Source of the DNA: Sunxiuqinia dokdonensis
GTDB lineage: Bacteria; Bacteroidota; Bacteroidia; Bacteroidales; Prolixibacteraceae
Direction: 5' to 3'
Length of the DNA stretch: 32,540 nucleotides
NCBI RefSeq assembly: GCF_001270965.1
Contig: NZ_LGIA01000046.1
Span: forward strand, 1-32,540
A program made the translations under genes and the position numbers. The notes beneath the pieces are model-generated. The model did no database searches, had not been told where the DNA came from, and worked only from the letters and a program-made list of their open reading frames with translations. Below, one piece after another: positions 15,476-24,995 of this stretch (within the stretch, counting starts at the first letter, position 1; each line of letters opens with the position of its first letter).

Positions 15476-16843
15476 CTAACGGTTCCAATGTTGGTGCTTT
15501 TTGGCTTCCATCTCAGTTTCCTGTCCCTGATCACCACAATATTCCATCCACTCCTTCAACACACGATCCAGTCGCTCAATGATCTCCTTGCTTTCGGCTT
15601 TATCCGCGATGTTGTGCATGCAGTACTGGTCCTTTTCCACATCGTACAATTCAATTGCAGGTCGATGTTGGTATCGCTCCGTCAGCCACTTTGCCTTTGG
15701 ATCCGTCTCTGCCTTTTCAAGCCAAATTTTAAACAGGCGGCCGGCAGTTTCTGTATTTTTAAAAGTAGCCTCGGGGGTAAGGTTAACGATATAGCGATAT
15801 TTTTTATCGGCAACCGAACGAATTCCGTAGTATTCGCTTCCACTGTAGATTCCGCGTGTTGTTTGCAAAGAAAAAGTATACTGTTTATGCTGTGTTTCTT
15901 TCCCTGTCAGAATCGGCACGATGCTTTTACCGTCCAATGGTGCCGAAGGCTCCAATCCGGCCATATCCACAAAAGTCGGCACTATATCTACATATTCGAC
16001 AATCGCATCCGATTCGCTCCCTGGTTTAACGAATCCTGGCCAGCGTACAATGTATGCGGAATGAACGCCTGCATCATAGCACGTCCATTTGGCAAAGGGA
16101 AGGCTGTTGCCTTGTTCACTCAAATAAACAACGACCGATTGATCCGTAACGTTATGCTTCTCGAGCTTTTCGAGCAAGGTGCCGAACTCGCCGTCCATGT
16201 AATTGATTTCGGCCAGGTATTTACAAAACATCTGCCGGGTCTCCTTGGTGTCCACGTAGTATGGCGGAAGCCTAAGTTCATCTGGATTAAACAGTTCCGG
16301 ATTTCCTTTATTCCACGGTGTGTGCGGTTGATTGGTGGTAACAACCAGGCAAAATGGTTGATCATTCGACGTACAATCCTGGATAAAAGAATCAATCGCA
16401 GCAAAATTCAGATCATTGGTTTTGGTCAGGGGAGCATATAAATCCCAGGGAAAAACCGACTCGGGATTCACATGCGATTTACCAACCAACGCCACTTGGT
16501 AACCAGCCGGTTTCAATTGCTGAACCATGCTCAGCGTTCCTTCATTCGCAATCGTATGATTGGGATGTGCCCCGGTTTTTACAGGCCACAAACCGGTTAA
16601 AAGATTATGCCGGGTCGGGGAACACATGGGAGCCGCCTGAAAACCGTTTGTAAAACGAATGCCCTCGCTTGCAAATTTGTCGATGTTGGGAGTTTGAGAA
16701 TCCGTACTACCGTAACATCCGATGTCAAAATACGTGCAATCGTCGGCCAAAAACAAAACCAGATTTGGCTTTTCCTGGTTCTGAGCATTTAACGCCAAAG
16801 CAGAGCATGTGGCCAGTGCTGCGAGTATTGACTTTTGTTTCAT
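15476..16843 (-). CDS. Sulfatase (S1 family), Cys type, with unusual SEQG metal motif
   Basis: This 455-residue protein has a signal peptide ending near ALNAQNQ (residue about 20). The signature MCSPTRHNLLTG gives Cys74 as the formylglycine residue and Arg78. Asp34-Asp35 (LADDC) and Lys122/His124 (GKSHV) fit the active site. Where most sulfatases have D-N or D-H metal ligands, this one reads LSEQG (Glu243-Gln244), followed by the PFAKW block (Lys252) that is shared with the neighbouring sulfatase at 16884. The GAHPNH segment after the signature is also shared with the sulfatases at 16884 (GAEANH) and 30339 (GAHANH), marking a related trio. I associate this type with sulfamidase-like S1 subfamilies such as S1_8, tentatively. 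It lies 60 bases upstream of the sulfatase ending at 13814. Confidence 0.95.
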   Translation of the reverse strand: MKQKSILAALATCSALALNAQNQEKPNLVLFLADDCTYFDIGCYGSTDSQTPNIDKFASEGIRFTNGFQAAPMCSPTRHNLLTGLWPVKTGAHPNHTIANEGTLSMVQQLKPAGYQVALVGKSHVNPESVFPWDLYAPLTKTNDLNFAAIDSFIQDCTSNDQPFCLVVTTNQPHTPWNKGNPELFNPDELRLPPYYVDTKETRQMFCKYLAEINYMDGEFGTLLEKLEKHNVTDQSVVVYLSEQGNSLPFAKWTCYDAGVHSAYIVRWPGFVKPGSESDAIVEYVDIVPTFVDMAGLEPSAPLDGKSIVPILTGKETQHKQYTFSLQTTRGIYSGSEYYGIRSVADKKYRYIVNLTPEATFKNTETAGRLFKIWLEKAETDPKAKWLTERYQHRPAIELYDVEKDQYCMHNIADKAESKEIIERLDRVLKEWMEYCGDQGQETEMEAKKHQHWNR

Positions 16844-16883
16844 TCGGAAATTAGTTTAGGTGAAAATTTAATTCTTTGTTTCT

Positions 16884-18260
16884 TTAGCGAATGCCGAGTT
16901 CATGAGGCGTTGGGCCGGAAATCGGATAGGGAGTTTCAAAAAGCGCCCGGGTATCTCCCTGCTCATTCATCCACTCCTCCAGCAGTTGGTGCATTTCTTG
17001 AATTTGCTCCTGGTGTTCATCGCTGCCAATCAGGTTGTTCTGTTCGGTTGGATCAGTTTCCAGATCATAAAATTCCTCCGCCGGACGAACGTAATACCTC
17101 TGAATAATCGCTGCTGCTGCCGGATCGGTCTTGGCTGCTTCATCCCACGAATCCCAATAAGCCCCGGCCCTTGGTTTTCTCAGAATATCGGAATGGTTGG
17201 AATGATAGTTCTCCGGATAAAGATTAAGTATGAACTTGAAGCGATCGCCACGGACACTTCGGATGGGATATACGTTCATTCTTCCATCGCCACTGTGGGT
17301 GGTAAAAATATATTCGCGAAACTTATCCTTCTTGCCTTCCAACACTTTTATAAACGATTGTCCATCCAAATCACCAGAGACTTTTGTCCCGGCAATTTCA
17401 AGCAAAGTTGGAAAAATATCGACCCAACTCACCATCGCATCGGTTCGTGTATCAGGCTTGATGTGTCCCGGCCACGCCACCACCAGCGGCACTTTGGTTC
17501 CGGCATCGTACAAATTCCACTTCGCAAAAGGCCATTGCGCACCGTGATCGCTCGAAAAGATAAAAACAAAATTGTCGCCAAAACGCTCGCGAGCAAGTTC
17601 ATAAATTCTCCCAACCTCCTGATCAATACCAGTGATATCGGAATAATACATGGCGCGGTGCTCACGCGTTTCTTCGGTGTCAATCAGAAAATCAGGGACA
17701 TTGATTTCTTCCGGTTCATAAAGCAGTTGGTCGGTCCAAAGCACATGTGGCCGACGATCACCCACCAAAAGTGCTATCGGGCCATCTTCGGCCCTGTGAT
17801 CAAGATAATCTGTCACATTTTCGGTCAGTCCGTTCATTTTTCCACTATAGAAATCAAAGCCACACGTCTGGTTCTCTTGCCCATGGGCCACTTTCCCAAA
17901 AGCAGCTACCTCGTATCCAATTTCCTGAAGGTCCTTGTGCAACAAAGGAAACTTTGGATCGGGATAGGTATGATTTGCCTCTGCCCCCGTGCGTGCGGGC
18001 ATCAGACCGGTAAGCAAAGCGGCTCTGCTCGGAGCACAAGCCGGAGAAGCAATAAAAGCTTTGTTGAACACCAACCCCTGTTCGGCTATTTTTTTCAAAT
18101 TCGGAGTTTGAACCTGTGTCGCAGGATTATACAGCGGGGTATCCATCCACCCCATGTCATCGGTTATGTAAAACACGATATTGGGCTGCTCTTTCTGTTG
18201 CCCCCAGCCACACAGATACGCGGATAAGCCCAAGGTTATCAAACAAGTTTTTCTTACCAT
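16884..18260 (-). CDS. Sulfatase (S1 family), Cys type
   Basis: The protein is 458 residues from the ATG at 18260. The frame can be extended three codons to a TTG at 18269, but the ATG gives a normal signal peptide (MVRKTCLITLGLSAYL, cleavage near GWGQQ). The signature ACAPSRAALLTG supplies Cys75 as the formylglycine residue and Arg79. Metal and active-site positions include the TDDMGW aspartates and Asp238-His239 in SSDHGAQWPFAKW. It should act on sulfated sugars imported by the SusCD system. It belongs with the sulfatases at 15476 and 30339 by the GAxxNH and PFAKW/AFGKW blocks, so the three may act on different positions of one repeating unit. A perfect 17-bp hairpin lies directly upstream (18294-18336). 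Confidence 0.95.
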   Translation of the reverse strand: MVRKTCLITLGLSAYLCGWGQQKEQPNIVFYITDDMGWMDTPLYNPATQVQTPNLKKIAEQGLVFNKAFIASPACAPSRAALLTGLMPARTGAEANHTYPDPKFPLLHKDLQEIGYEVAAFGKVAHGQENQTCGFDFYSGKMNGLTENVTDYLDHRAEDGPIALLVGDRRPHVLWTDQLLYEPEEINVPDFLIDTEETREHRAMYYSDITGIDQEVGRIYELARERFGDNFVFIFSSDHGAQWPFAKWNLYDAGTKVPLVVAWPGHIKPDTRTDAMVSWVDIFPTLLEIAGTKVSGDLDGQSFIKVLEGKKDKFREYIFTTHSGDGRMNVYPIRSVRGDRFKFILNLYPENYHSNHSDILRKPRAGAYWDSWDEAAKTDPAAAAIIQRYYVRPAEEFYDLETDPTEQNNLIGSDEHQEQIQEMHQLLEEWMNEQGDTRALFETPYPISGPTPHELGIR

Positions 18261-18293
18261 ACTATGCAAATCTTATCACCACAAACAATGATA

Positions 18294-18336
18294 TTGATTG
18301 CATCTTTCTCCTTATCAAAGAGAAAGATGCAATCAA
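18294..18336 (-). terminator. Perfect 17-bp hairpin between two sulfatase genes
   Basis: TTGATTGCATCTTTCTC (18294-18310) pairs base for base with GAGAAAGATGCAATCAA (18320-18336) around a 9-base loop. It sits between the stop of the sulfatase at 18348 and the start of the next. There is no T run on the - strand, so it may be an attenuator, processing site or mRNA-stabilising hairpin rather than a full terminator. Confidence 0.6.
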
Positions 18337-18347
18337 ATATTCTTCAA

Positions 18348-19901
18348 CTAATTTCGCCCTTTACGATATTGCCTTTTCGCTTCGGGATGCGTCGCCAGTA
18401 TCGCTTTTAATTCTTCGGCCACTTTTTTATTCTCATTATAGATATTCTTGGTTTCCAGCGGATCATTCAAATAATCGTACAACTCATACCCTTTCTCTGC
18501 TTCAGGATCATTCATATTGGTCCATTCAACCAACCGGTAGCGGTCGGTTCGGATGGCACAGCCCAAATGTCCGCCTTTTGGGAAAGCATGATAAGCATGA
18601 TCCCTCACCCTCGTTTCAGTATTTTTCAGAACAGGAACCATGCTTGTTCCATCGATTGGCTGAGGCGCTTCCGGTTTTTTCAATCCGGCCAACTCAGCCA
18701 GGGTTGGGTAAATATCAACGGTCTCAGCCAACTGGCCGGTGACCGTATTCGGTTTGGCAACACCAGGTGCCACCATGATCATCGGAATAATATTGGCTTG
18801 TTCGTAGTTGGTGTGCTTGGTCCAGTAGCCATGATCGCCCAAATGCCAGCCATGATCGCCCCAAAGGACGATAATGGTATTCTCAAGCATGTTCAAACGC
18901 TCCAATTCATCCATCACCCGGCCAAGCTGTGCATCCATGTAGCTCATTGAAGCATAATAACCATGAATCAACTTTCTGGTCAACGAATCAGCATAAACAT
19001 ACTGGCCCGCAGGAATAGGTTTAAACTGATCTATTTCACCCCCTCTTTTTGTGGCATATCGGGGAGCTCCTTCGGGGTCTTTCTCATACTCCGGCATGGG
19101 CAGTTCCTCCGGATTATACATGTCCCAATATTTTTTTGGTGCACTGAAAGGCAAGTGCGGACGAGCGAATCCAACGGCCATGAAAAACGGTTGTTCCGGA
19201 TTTTTTTTCAGTTCACGCAAACGGTCGATGGCGTGCCTGGCCACGCGTCCGTCGGCATAGGCATCATCCACCACATCGGGCGACTCCCAAGCTGCTCCCC
19301 GGGGTAAATCCCGGTTTGGTGGAAAATCCTCAAAATACATGGGAGTATTCTCAAAGTAGGCTTCCTCACGGGTAAGCTCCCGGTTGGTACTCTCGGGAAC
19401 CAAATATTCAATGACCTTTTCCTTGTGGTGAGGGACGCTCCACGATGCTTCATCGTTGGTGTTGCCATGTCCGATATGAAAAACCTTTCCCATCGATTCG
19501 GCATGATATCCGGCATTCATGAAATGTTGCGGCAGGGTGACCGCGTCGGGATAGGCATCGCGGAACTCGGTTCCAAAATTGTAAAGTCCGGTACTTGTTG
19601 ACCGGGCACCCAGCATGATGTTGTAGCGCGAGGCCATACAAACCGCCTGGTTGCAAAAAGCTTTATTAAAGCGTACTCCCCTGCTTGCCAGTTTGTCAAT
19701 ATTGGGGCTCACGGCAACCGGATCGCCATAACAACCTAAATTAGGTTTTAAATCGTCAACCAAAAACAAAACCACATTCTTGCGATTTTCATTTGATTGA
19801 GACATGGCCTGCTGCCCGTGCCCAACACTCAAACTACAAAGCAAAACTGCAGCGCCAAGTGGCGTTTTGCTTTTAAACGAAAAATTTTTCAACGAATTCA
19901 T
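18348..19901 (-). CDS. Iduronate-2-sulfatase-like sulfatase with CMASR active site
   Basis: The protein is 517 residues from the ATG at 19901. A nine-codon extension to TTG at 19928 is possible but less likely. The signal peptide ends near VGHGQQ. The active-site signature reads VCMASRYNIMLG: Cys88, then Ala instead of the usual Pro, and Arg92, so it is C-x-A-x-R. Literature on sulfatase maturation describes the motif as C/S-x-P/A-x-R, so formylglycine formation is still expected. The rest fits the S1_7/iduronate-2-sulfatase group: MGKVFHIGHG, FARPHLPFSAPKKYWDMY, and the metal motif WGDHGWHLGDHGYWTKHTNYE (Asp349-His350). It is in the middle of the sulfatase run, downstream of the sulfatase at 19944 and upstream of the hairpin at 18294. 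Confidence 0.95.
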   Translation of the reverse strand: MNSLKNFSFKSKTPLGAAVLLCSLSVGHGQQAMSQSNENRKNVVLFLVDDLKPNLGCYGDPVAVSPNIDKLASRGVRFNKAFCNQAVCMASRYNIMLGARSTSTGLYNFGTEFRDAYPDAVTLPQHFMNAGYHAESMGKVFHIGHGNTNDEASWSVPHHKEKVIEYLVPESTNRELTREEAYFENTPMYFEDFPPNRDLPRGAAWESPDVVDDAYADGRVARHAIDRLRELKKNPEQPFFMAVGFARPHLPFSAPKKYWDMYNPEELPMPEYEKDPEGAPRYATKRGGEIDQFKPIPAGQYVYADSLTRKLIHGYYASMSYMDAQLGRVMDELERLNMLENTIIVLWGDHGWHLGDHGYWTKHTNYEQANIIPMIMVAPGVAKPNTVTGQLAETVDIYPTLAELAGLKKPEAPQPIDGTSMVPVLKNTETRVRDHAYHAFPKGGHLGCAIRTDRYRLVEWTNMNDPEAEKGYELYDYLNDPLETKNIYNENKKVAEELKAILATHPEAKRQYRKGRN

Positions 19902-19943
19902 AATACGATGTTTTGAGGATCTGTTCAATCCTAATTTTCAGTT

Positions 19944-21383
19944 TCAATTTACCGACTGCGCCTCATATTTGGTTTTATCCACATCGTGCGGATAATGCTT
20001 GTACCAATCGGTCAACTGCTTTTTTAATTTTCCAGTGATCTCCGGCATTTTCTCAGCCAGATTCTTTGATTCTCCGACATCCTGCATTAAGTTGTAAAGC
20101 TGGACATTCGTCCCATCAACATCCATCAACAGTTTGTAGTCGCCTGATCGAATCGCCAAATCCGGGTTATTCTCTCCATTGTAGCCCGGCCGATCGGGTG
20201 GTCGAATCCAGAACAGCGGTTTGTCGCGAAGAATTTCCTGCTCTCCCTTCAGAACTTTCAGCATACTTTGCCCGTCGTATTCTACTTCCGGATCAGGATT
20301 GGCTCCAGCCAGTTCCATAAATGTAAGTGGCAGGTCGATGGCTGCAAGCACGGTCTTTTCATTGACGGTTCCAGCCTCTTGCTGATCAATTTCAGCTGGC
20401 CACCAAACGATAAAAGGCTCGCGAATGCCACCATCATACAAATAGGTTTTGTACCCGCGCAGTTCCCCGGCTTTATTAACTGCCATATCAGGTCCATTAT
20501 CGCTGGTAAAAACAACCAGGGTGTTTTTATGCAAATCCGGATCATTTCTGAGAAATTCAAACAAACGGCCCATTTGACGGTCCATTTCGTGCATCACCCC
20601 AAAAAACCGGGATTTGGTACTTAAATCGCCCCGCAAAGCAAGCGGTGGTTCCAATGGGGTGTGAATATCATCGGGCCACAAATTGATGTAGAAAGGTTTT
20701 CCGGCTGCTTGCGCATTTTTTATAGCCTCGAAAGTCCGGTCAACAAAAATCTCGGTGAAATTTTCCCGTTTGGCCCAATGGACTTCTCCTTTACCAAGCG
20801 CTGCCGACTGTTTTTCGAGCCCGCGGGTGCTGTCTGGCAAATTAAGGGTTTCGTAGGTCGCCAGGTAACGTTCGCCCAAGCCTTCGAACTGGGTGACCGA
20901 TTCATCAAATCCATATTCGGTGATCATGGGAACATCAGATACATCACGTCCACCTCCCATATGCCATTTACCAATGTGAGCCGTATAATAACCGGCGGCT
21001 TTTAAGTTCCGGGCCACCGAAGGCGCCAAAGGGTTCAGGCAATGATTCATGCCACGCTCTTTGTTGTCAGTTCTTCCGCTAATATAAGAGGTGACTCCCC
21101 AGCGGGACGGGTATTGACCCGTTGTAATGGCCACCCGTGAGGGAGAGCAAATGGGCGAATTCACATAGAATTGACTAAAACGTATTCCTTCCTGAGCCAA
21201 TCGATCAATATTTGGCGTATGAACCTCTTTGTTCCCATAACAACCCAAATCTCCATAACCCATGTCATCAATAAAAATCAGTATAATATTGACTTTCTCC
21301 TGGGCGTAGCTGTAAAGACCACTCAAAGCCAAAATTAAAAGTAGAACAAATTTATTCGCATTACTTATCCAATACTTACGCAT
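19944..21383 (-). CDS. Arylsulfatase-type sulfatase (S1 family), Cys type
   Basis: This 479-residue protein has a signal peptide (MRKYWISNANKFVLLLILAL, cleavage near SYAQEK, residue about 28). The signature ICSPSRVAITTG gives Cys79 as the formylglycine residue and Arg83. Other elements are Asp39-Asp40 (IDDMGYGD), Lys139/His141 (IGKWHMG), His241 (DDIHTP), Asp295-Asn296 (TSDNGPD) and the YKTYLYDGGIREPFIVWWP block. It is directly downstream of GH2 (34 bases), so it should be co-transcribed and act with it. It is not close to the GAxxNH trio. Substrate position cannot be set from sequence. Confidence 0.95.
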   Translation of the reverse strand: MRKYWISNANKFVLLLILALSGLYSYAQEKVNIILIFIDDMGYGDLGCYGNKEVHTPNIDRLAQEGIRFSQFYVNSPICSPSRVAITTGQYPSRWGVTSYISGRTDNKERGMNHCLNPLAPSVARNLKAAGYYTAHIGKWHMGGGRDVSDVPMITEYGFDESVTQFEGLGERYLATYETLNLPDSTRGLEKQSAALGKGEVHWAKRENFTEIFVDRTFEAIKNAQAAGKPFYINLWPDDIHTPLEPPLALRGDLSTKSRFFGVMHEMDRQMGRLFEFLRNDPDLHKNTLVVFTSDNGPDMAVNKAGELRGYKTYLYDGGIREPFIVWWPAEIDQQEAGTVNEKTVLAAIDLPLTFMELAGANPDPEVEYDGQSMLKVLKGEQEILRDKPLFWIRPPDRPGYNGENNPDLAIRSGDYKLLMDVDGTNVQLYNLMQDVGESKNLAEKMPEITGKLKKQLTDWYKHYPHDVDKTKYEAQSVN

Positions 21384-21417
21384 ATTAAGATTTTCAAAAT
21401 GGTTTCAATTGTTATTT

Positions 21418-23259
21418 TTATTCCTCGAACAAGACCGAATGAATGTTTCGCAAGGTATCCACAGGAATCTTAATAACTTCTCGGTCGTATGTGATCAGTC
21501 CATTTACTTCGCCCTCCACATCGGTTGTCTGGGTATATACAGCAGCCGACAAGCCTTTACTTTTTTTCATTTCAACGATTTGGTCAAATTTGTATTGATA
21601 GTTCTTCAAAAGTTCGTCAGCCGAATGGTAGGTTTGATAGCCCCAGTTACGCATATTCGGATTCCACAAGTGACCATCGATTGGGTAACCAATACCGCCA
21701 TATTCGCCAATTACAGAAGCCCGGTCGAGCGAAGTTGCCGGAACATGAACTTCGGTTTGGTACGTGTGGATATCGTAAATATCACCACACGGTCGAAGCG
21801 CCCAGCCACTCACGGCATTCACCAGGCGAGTAGGATCCAAAGCCTTGACCTGATCCGAAATCCTACAAGTGGCATACTGTCCCCAGCCTTCGTTAAAGGG
21901 AACCCAAATAACGATGGATGGTGAATTATAATGCAGATCAATCATGCGTCGCAGTTCCCACTCAAACTGTGCAGCATCGGCTGACCGCTGATTCAAATCA
22001 TCGCCATGACGCGAAACGTGCTGCACCCGTGCAGGGCGTTCCTGGCCGTCTTCAGGTAAAATGACCATACCCGAAGGCATATCCTGCCAGACTAAAATTC
22101 CCAGCTGATCGCAATGATAATACCAACGATCAGGCTCAACCTTGATGTGCTTACGGATCATGTTGAAACCCATATCTTTGGTCAGCTGGATGTCATATTT
22201 CATCGCTTCGTCAGAAGGAGGCGTGTGCAAGCCATCGGGCCACCATCCCTGATCCAAGGTTCCGTAGTGGAAAAGTGGTTCGTTGTTTAAAAACAAATAT
22301 TGATTGCCATTCAAGTCGCCCAGGCTGATTTTACGCATGCCAAAATAGCTGGACACTTCGTCCAATATCTCCCCGTCAGCGTTCGTCAAGGTCAACTTTA
22401 AATCATACAGAAAAGGATGATCCGGTGACCATAACTCGGGTGCTTCAATTTTAATGTCCATATTGCGATCTGCCACGACTTCGCCTGAAGCTATCTCCTT
22501 TCCGTCTTTCAACACCGTAGCAGTTACCATATATTCCGGTTTCAGTGGTTTGTTGAGCATAGGAATAATTGATACTGACTCCGAATCAATGTCGGGTGTA
22601 ATTTTAGCTTCAGCCAGAAAAGCTTCCGACGAAACCGCTTCGAGCCAAACGGTTTGCCAAATACCGCTGACCGGTGTGTACCAAATTCCCTGTTGCGGCA
22701 TTTGCTGTTTGCCCCGGGGCTGCACCCCAAAGCTGGATGGATCGTCAACGCAAACAATAATCTCCTGCTGTCCTTTATTTTTCAGATATTTGGTAATATC
22801 GAACGAAAAGCGATCGTAAGCGCCCTTGTGCGAACCAACCAACGCACCATTCACCCAGACCGAAGCGGCATAATCCACTGCTTCGAAATTAAGCAGGATA
22901 CTTTTCCCCTGCCAACCGGCCGGCACTGAAAAAGACCGTTTATACCACAACCGATCATCAGGCATGACTGATTTACCAACACCTGACAAAGCTGATTCGA
23001 CAGAAAAAGGAACGAGAATTTTCCCTCGAAACTTTTGTGGTAAAGCTTGCTCTCTTTTCTGTATCGTAAAATCCCACAACCCATTCAGGTTTTGCCAGTT
23101 TTCGCGTTCGAACTGAGGCCGGGGATATTCATTCCAGACCTGATCCGGAGTAATTTCTGATGCCCACCGGGTCATCATCTTTCCTTGCACAGGCGTCCAT
23201 TGCTGAGCGCTTGATAAAAGTCCCAAGAGGATAAATAAGCTAACGATGATACTTTTCAT
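21418..23259 (-). CDS. Glycoside hydrolase family 2 enzyme
   Basis: This 613-residue protein has a signal peptide (MKSIIVSLFILLGLLSSAQ, cleavage near SSAQQ). The three-part GH2 core is seen: a jelly-roll sugar-binding domain (about 55-205, NLNGLWDF ... YKRSFSVP ... VWVNGALVGSHKGAY), an immunoglobulin-like domain (about 210-310) and a TIM barrel (about 315-600). The acid/base is Glu457 (WVPFNEGWGQ) and the likely nucleophile Glu519 (VIGEYGG). GH2 covers beta-galactosidase, beta-mannosidase and beta-glucuronidase; the NEGWGQ form is common in Bacteroidetes enzymes of unsettled specificity. It is the first enzyme after SusD, separated by a 251-base gap containing a strong hairpin, so its level may be lower than that of SusCD. 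Confidence 0.93.
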   Translation of the reverse strand: MKSIIVSLFILLGLLSSAQQWTPVQGKMMTRWASEITPDQVWNEYPRPQFERENWQNLNGLWDFTIQKREQALPQKFRGKILVPFSVESALSGVGKSVMPDDRLWYKRSFSVPAGWQGKSILLNFEAVDYAASVWVNGALVGSHKGAYDRFSFDITKYLKNKGQQEIIVCVDDPSSFGVQPRGKQQMPQQGIWYTPVSGIWQTVWLEAVSSEAFLAEAKITPDIDSESVSIIPMLNKPLKPEYMVTATVLKDGKEIASGEVVADRNMDIKIEAPELWSPDHPFLYDLKLTLTNADGEILDEVSSYFGMRKISLGDLNGNQYLFLNNEPLFHYGTLDQGWWPDGLHTPPSDEAMKYDIQLTKDMGFNMIRKHIKVEPDRWYYHCDQLGILVWQDMPSGMVILPEDGQERPARVQHVSRHGDDLNQRSADAAQFEWELRRMIDLHYNSPSIVIWVPFNEGWGQYATCRISDQVKALDPTRLVNAVSGWALRPCGDIYDIHTYQTEVHVPATSLDRASVIGEYGGIGYPIDGHLWNPNMRNWGYQTYHSADELLKNYQYKFDQIVEMKKSKGLSAAVYTQTTDVEGEVNGLITYDREVIKIPVDTLRNIHSVLFEE

Positions 23260-23454
23260 TTTGATTTAGTTTAGGTTTTCAATAAAATGAAGTCAAACGG
23301 TCTCCAAAGAGTTCGTCTGTCGATAATACTACAAAATTGAAGCACAAATTACTCAGTGCTTTCCCCTTTAAAGTCGCACGAGACTATAGCTACGGCTTTA
23401 ATTTGTCGAAAACACCCGCCGTGTGCTAATCGTCCAATATCCAAATTTGATTAA

Positions 23455-23496
23455 GAAACAGGGCCATCAACACGTTTGTGGAGAAGGTCCTGTTTC
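23455..23496 (-). terminator. Hairpin downstream of susD, likely partial terminator
   Basis: GAAACAGGGCC (23455-23465) pairs with GGTCCTGTTTC (23486-23496), with one G-T wobble, around a 20-base loop. It starts 14 bases after the susD stop on the - strand. It would separate highly expressed susCD from the downstream enzymes. No T run follows, so read-through is possible. Confidence 0.55.
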
Positions 23497-23510
23497 ACAC
23501 TGCAATCCTA

Positions 23511-24977
23511 CTAGTACCCTGGATTTTGCTCACAAAGCGGATTGGCGTTAATCTCGGTTTGTGGAATCGGGAACAGTTTATGATGCTCGTCAGCAATTGT
23601 AATTCCTCTGGCCTTCGCCGAGCTGATAAACTTGCCATGACGCAGCAAATCTTGTCTTCTTACTTTTTCAGCATATAATTCCCAGCCTCTTTCATCCAAA
23701 ATGCGGTCGCGTAATGTTTCTTTGGTGTAATCGCCAAGAACCAGTGGTGTCGTCAAACCGGCACGATCGCGAACTTCCTGAATCAGATCCAATGCTTCCT
23801 GCGTTGGTCCATTCAATTCATTCAAAGCTTCGGCTCGGGACAGCAGGATATCGGCATAGCGAATAACGGCAATGTCATTTCCATGGCTGTTGCCAACGGC
23901 ATCCGGATCCGGAACATACTTAAATGAGCGTGTGTTGTTATTGTTGAGCAACGAAACCGTATTGCCTGCGGTATTGATATATTCAGAGATGATCAATGCT
24001 CTCCGTTCATCAGCCGGATCAAAAGAGTTATAGAAAGAATCCATTACTCTGTCCATTCTGGCCCAATTCCGCATATTCTCTTTAAAAACGATCGAACCAT
24101 CGACAGTACTTTTAAATTGAGGAGGGAAGGCACCATTCATAAACTCGTTGCCGGGCCCCTGCGTACTGCACGGATATACCCAAACAAACTCCTTCTGCCT
24201 GGTTTCATTATCAACTGTAAACAAGGTGGTATAATCGGGCCATAATTCGTATTCATTCAGATCCATCAGATCCTTGGCGGCATCAGCACATTTTTGCCAC
24301 TGCATGGTATTCAGGTAAAATTTTGTCAGGTATCCCAAAGCGGCTCCCCTTGTTGCCCGGCCGTACTGATATCCTGGCGTATCTCGGGCTGGAAGCACTG
24401 AGGATACATCCGAGAACTCTTTTTCCAAAAAAGTTTGCATTTCGGCATCAGTTGCACGAGCCATGGCCAAATCACCGGTTGTCGACAAACGCAATGGCAC
24501 CGGCCCCCACATGGTATAAAGAATATAATATGCAGAGGCTCTTACAAAACGAGCCTCTGCCACCAATCTTTCTTTTGTTGCATCATCAATAGGCGACTGG
24601 TCTATGTTCTCCAATACAAGGTTGCAATTTCGGACCGAATAATAACAGTTGTTCCACAAACCGGTCCAGTGCGTCGGATAGGATGCATCCCAGGTAAAAG
24701 CCAGCATGACCGTGGCCTGAAGGTTTACCGCGCCGCCGGTTTCCCAAAAATGGTCACAGGTCCATTCTTCCTGAAACCAGATGTTACCACCAAAGTTATC
24801 GGTAATCTGGGCATCACGGTATGCGCCAAAAAGAACGCGTTCAACACCGTTTGCAGAATTAAACAGCGCTCCGGGATCAAGTTGTGAGAATACATCTTCG
24901 TTCAGTTGTTCTTCACAGCTGGAAAACATCATTGACGTGACCAGCAAAACGGCTGATATATAATATTTCAATTTCAT
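23511..24977 (-). CDS. SusD/RagB family glycan-binding lipoprotein
   Basis: This 488-residue protein has a lipoprotein signal peptide ending in MMFSSC (Cys21 lipidated), followed by EEQLNEDVFSQLDPGALF, a typical RagB/SusD start. It has TPR-like helices (ATKERLVAEARFVRASAYYILYTMWGPVPL) and the C-terminal SusD block (ILDERGWELYAEKVRRQDLLRHGKFI ... HHKLFPIPQTEINANPLCEQNPGY). It should cover the mouth of the SusC barrel encoded just upstream (18-base gap) and bind the imported oligosaccharide. The WGPVPLRLST and AVIRYADILLSRAEALNEL segments are classic for the family. It is unrelated at close range to the SusD at 1117, so the two SusCD systems probably bind different glycans. Confidence 0.96.
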   Translation of the reverse strand: MKLKYYISAVLLVTSMMFSSCEEQLNEDVFSQLDPGALFNSANGVERVLFGAYRDAQITDNFGGNIWFQEEWTCDHFWETGGAVNLQATVMLAFTWDASYPTHWTGLWNNCYYSVRNCNLVLENIDQSPIDDATKERLVAEARFVRASAYYILYTMWGPVPLRLSTTGDLAMARATDAEMQTFLEKEFSDVSSVLPARDTPGYQYGRATRGAALGYLTKFYLNTMQWQKCADAAKDLMDLNEYELWPDYTTLFTVDNETRQKEFVWVYPCSTQGPGNEFMNGAFPPQFKSTVDGSIVFKENMRNWARMDRVMDSFYNSFDPADERRALIISEYINTAGNTVSLLNNNNTRSFKYVPDPDAVGNSHGNDIAVIRYADILLSRAEALNELNGPTQEALDLIQEVRDRAGLTTPLVLGDYTKETLRDRILDERGWELYAEKVRRQDLLRHGKFISSAKARGITIADEHHKLFPIPQTEINANPLCEQNPGY

Positions 24978-24995
24978 AACATAAACAGATTAAGA

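Noticed and set aside
15488-16441. 317-residue + strand frame antisense to the sulfatase at 15476
   Set aside because: Same reason: no domain, and the opposite strand holds a complete sulfatase.
16902-18227. 441-residue + strand frame antisense to the sulfatase at 16884
   Set aside because: Composition is rich in Ile/His/Arg/Phe with no domain pattern, and it is the mirror of a clear sulfatase with an intact active site.
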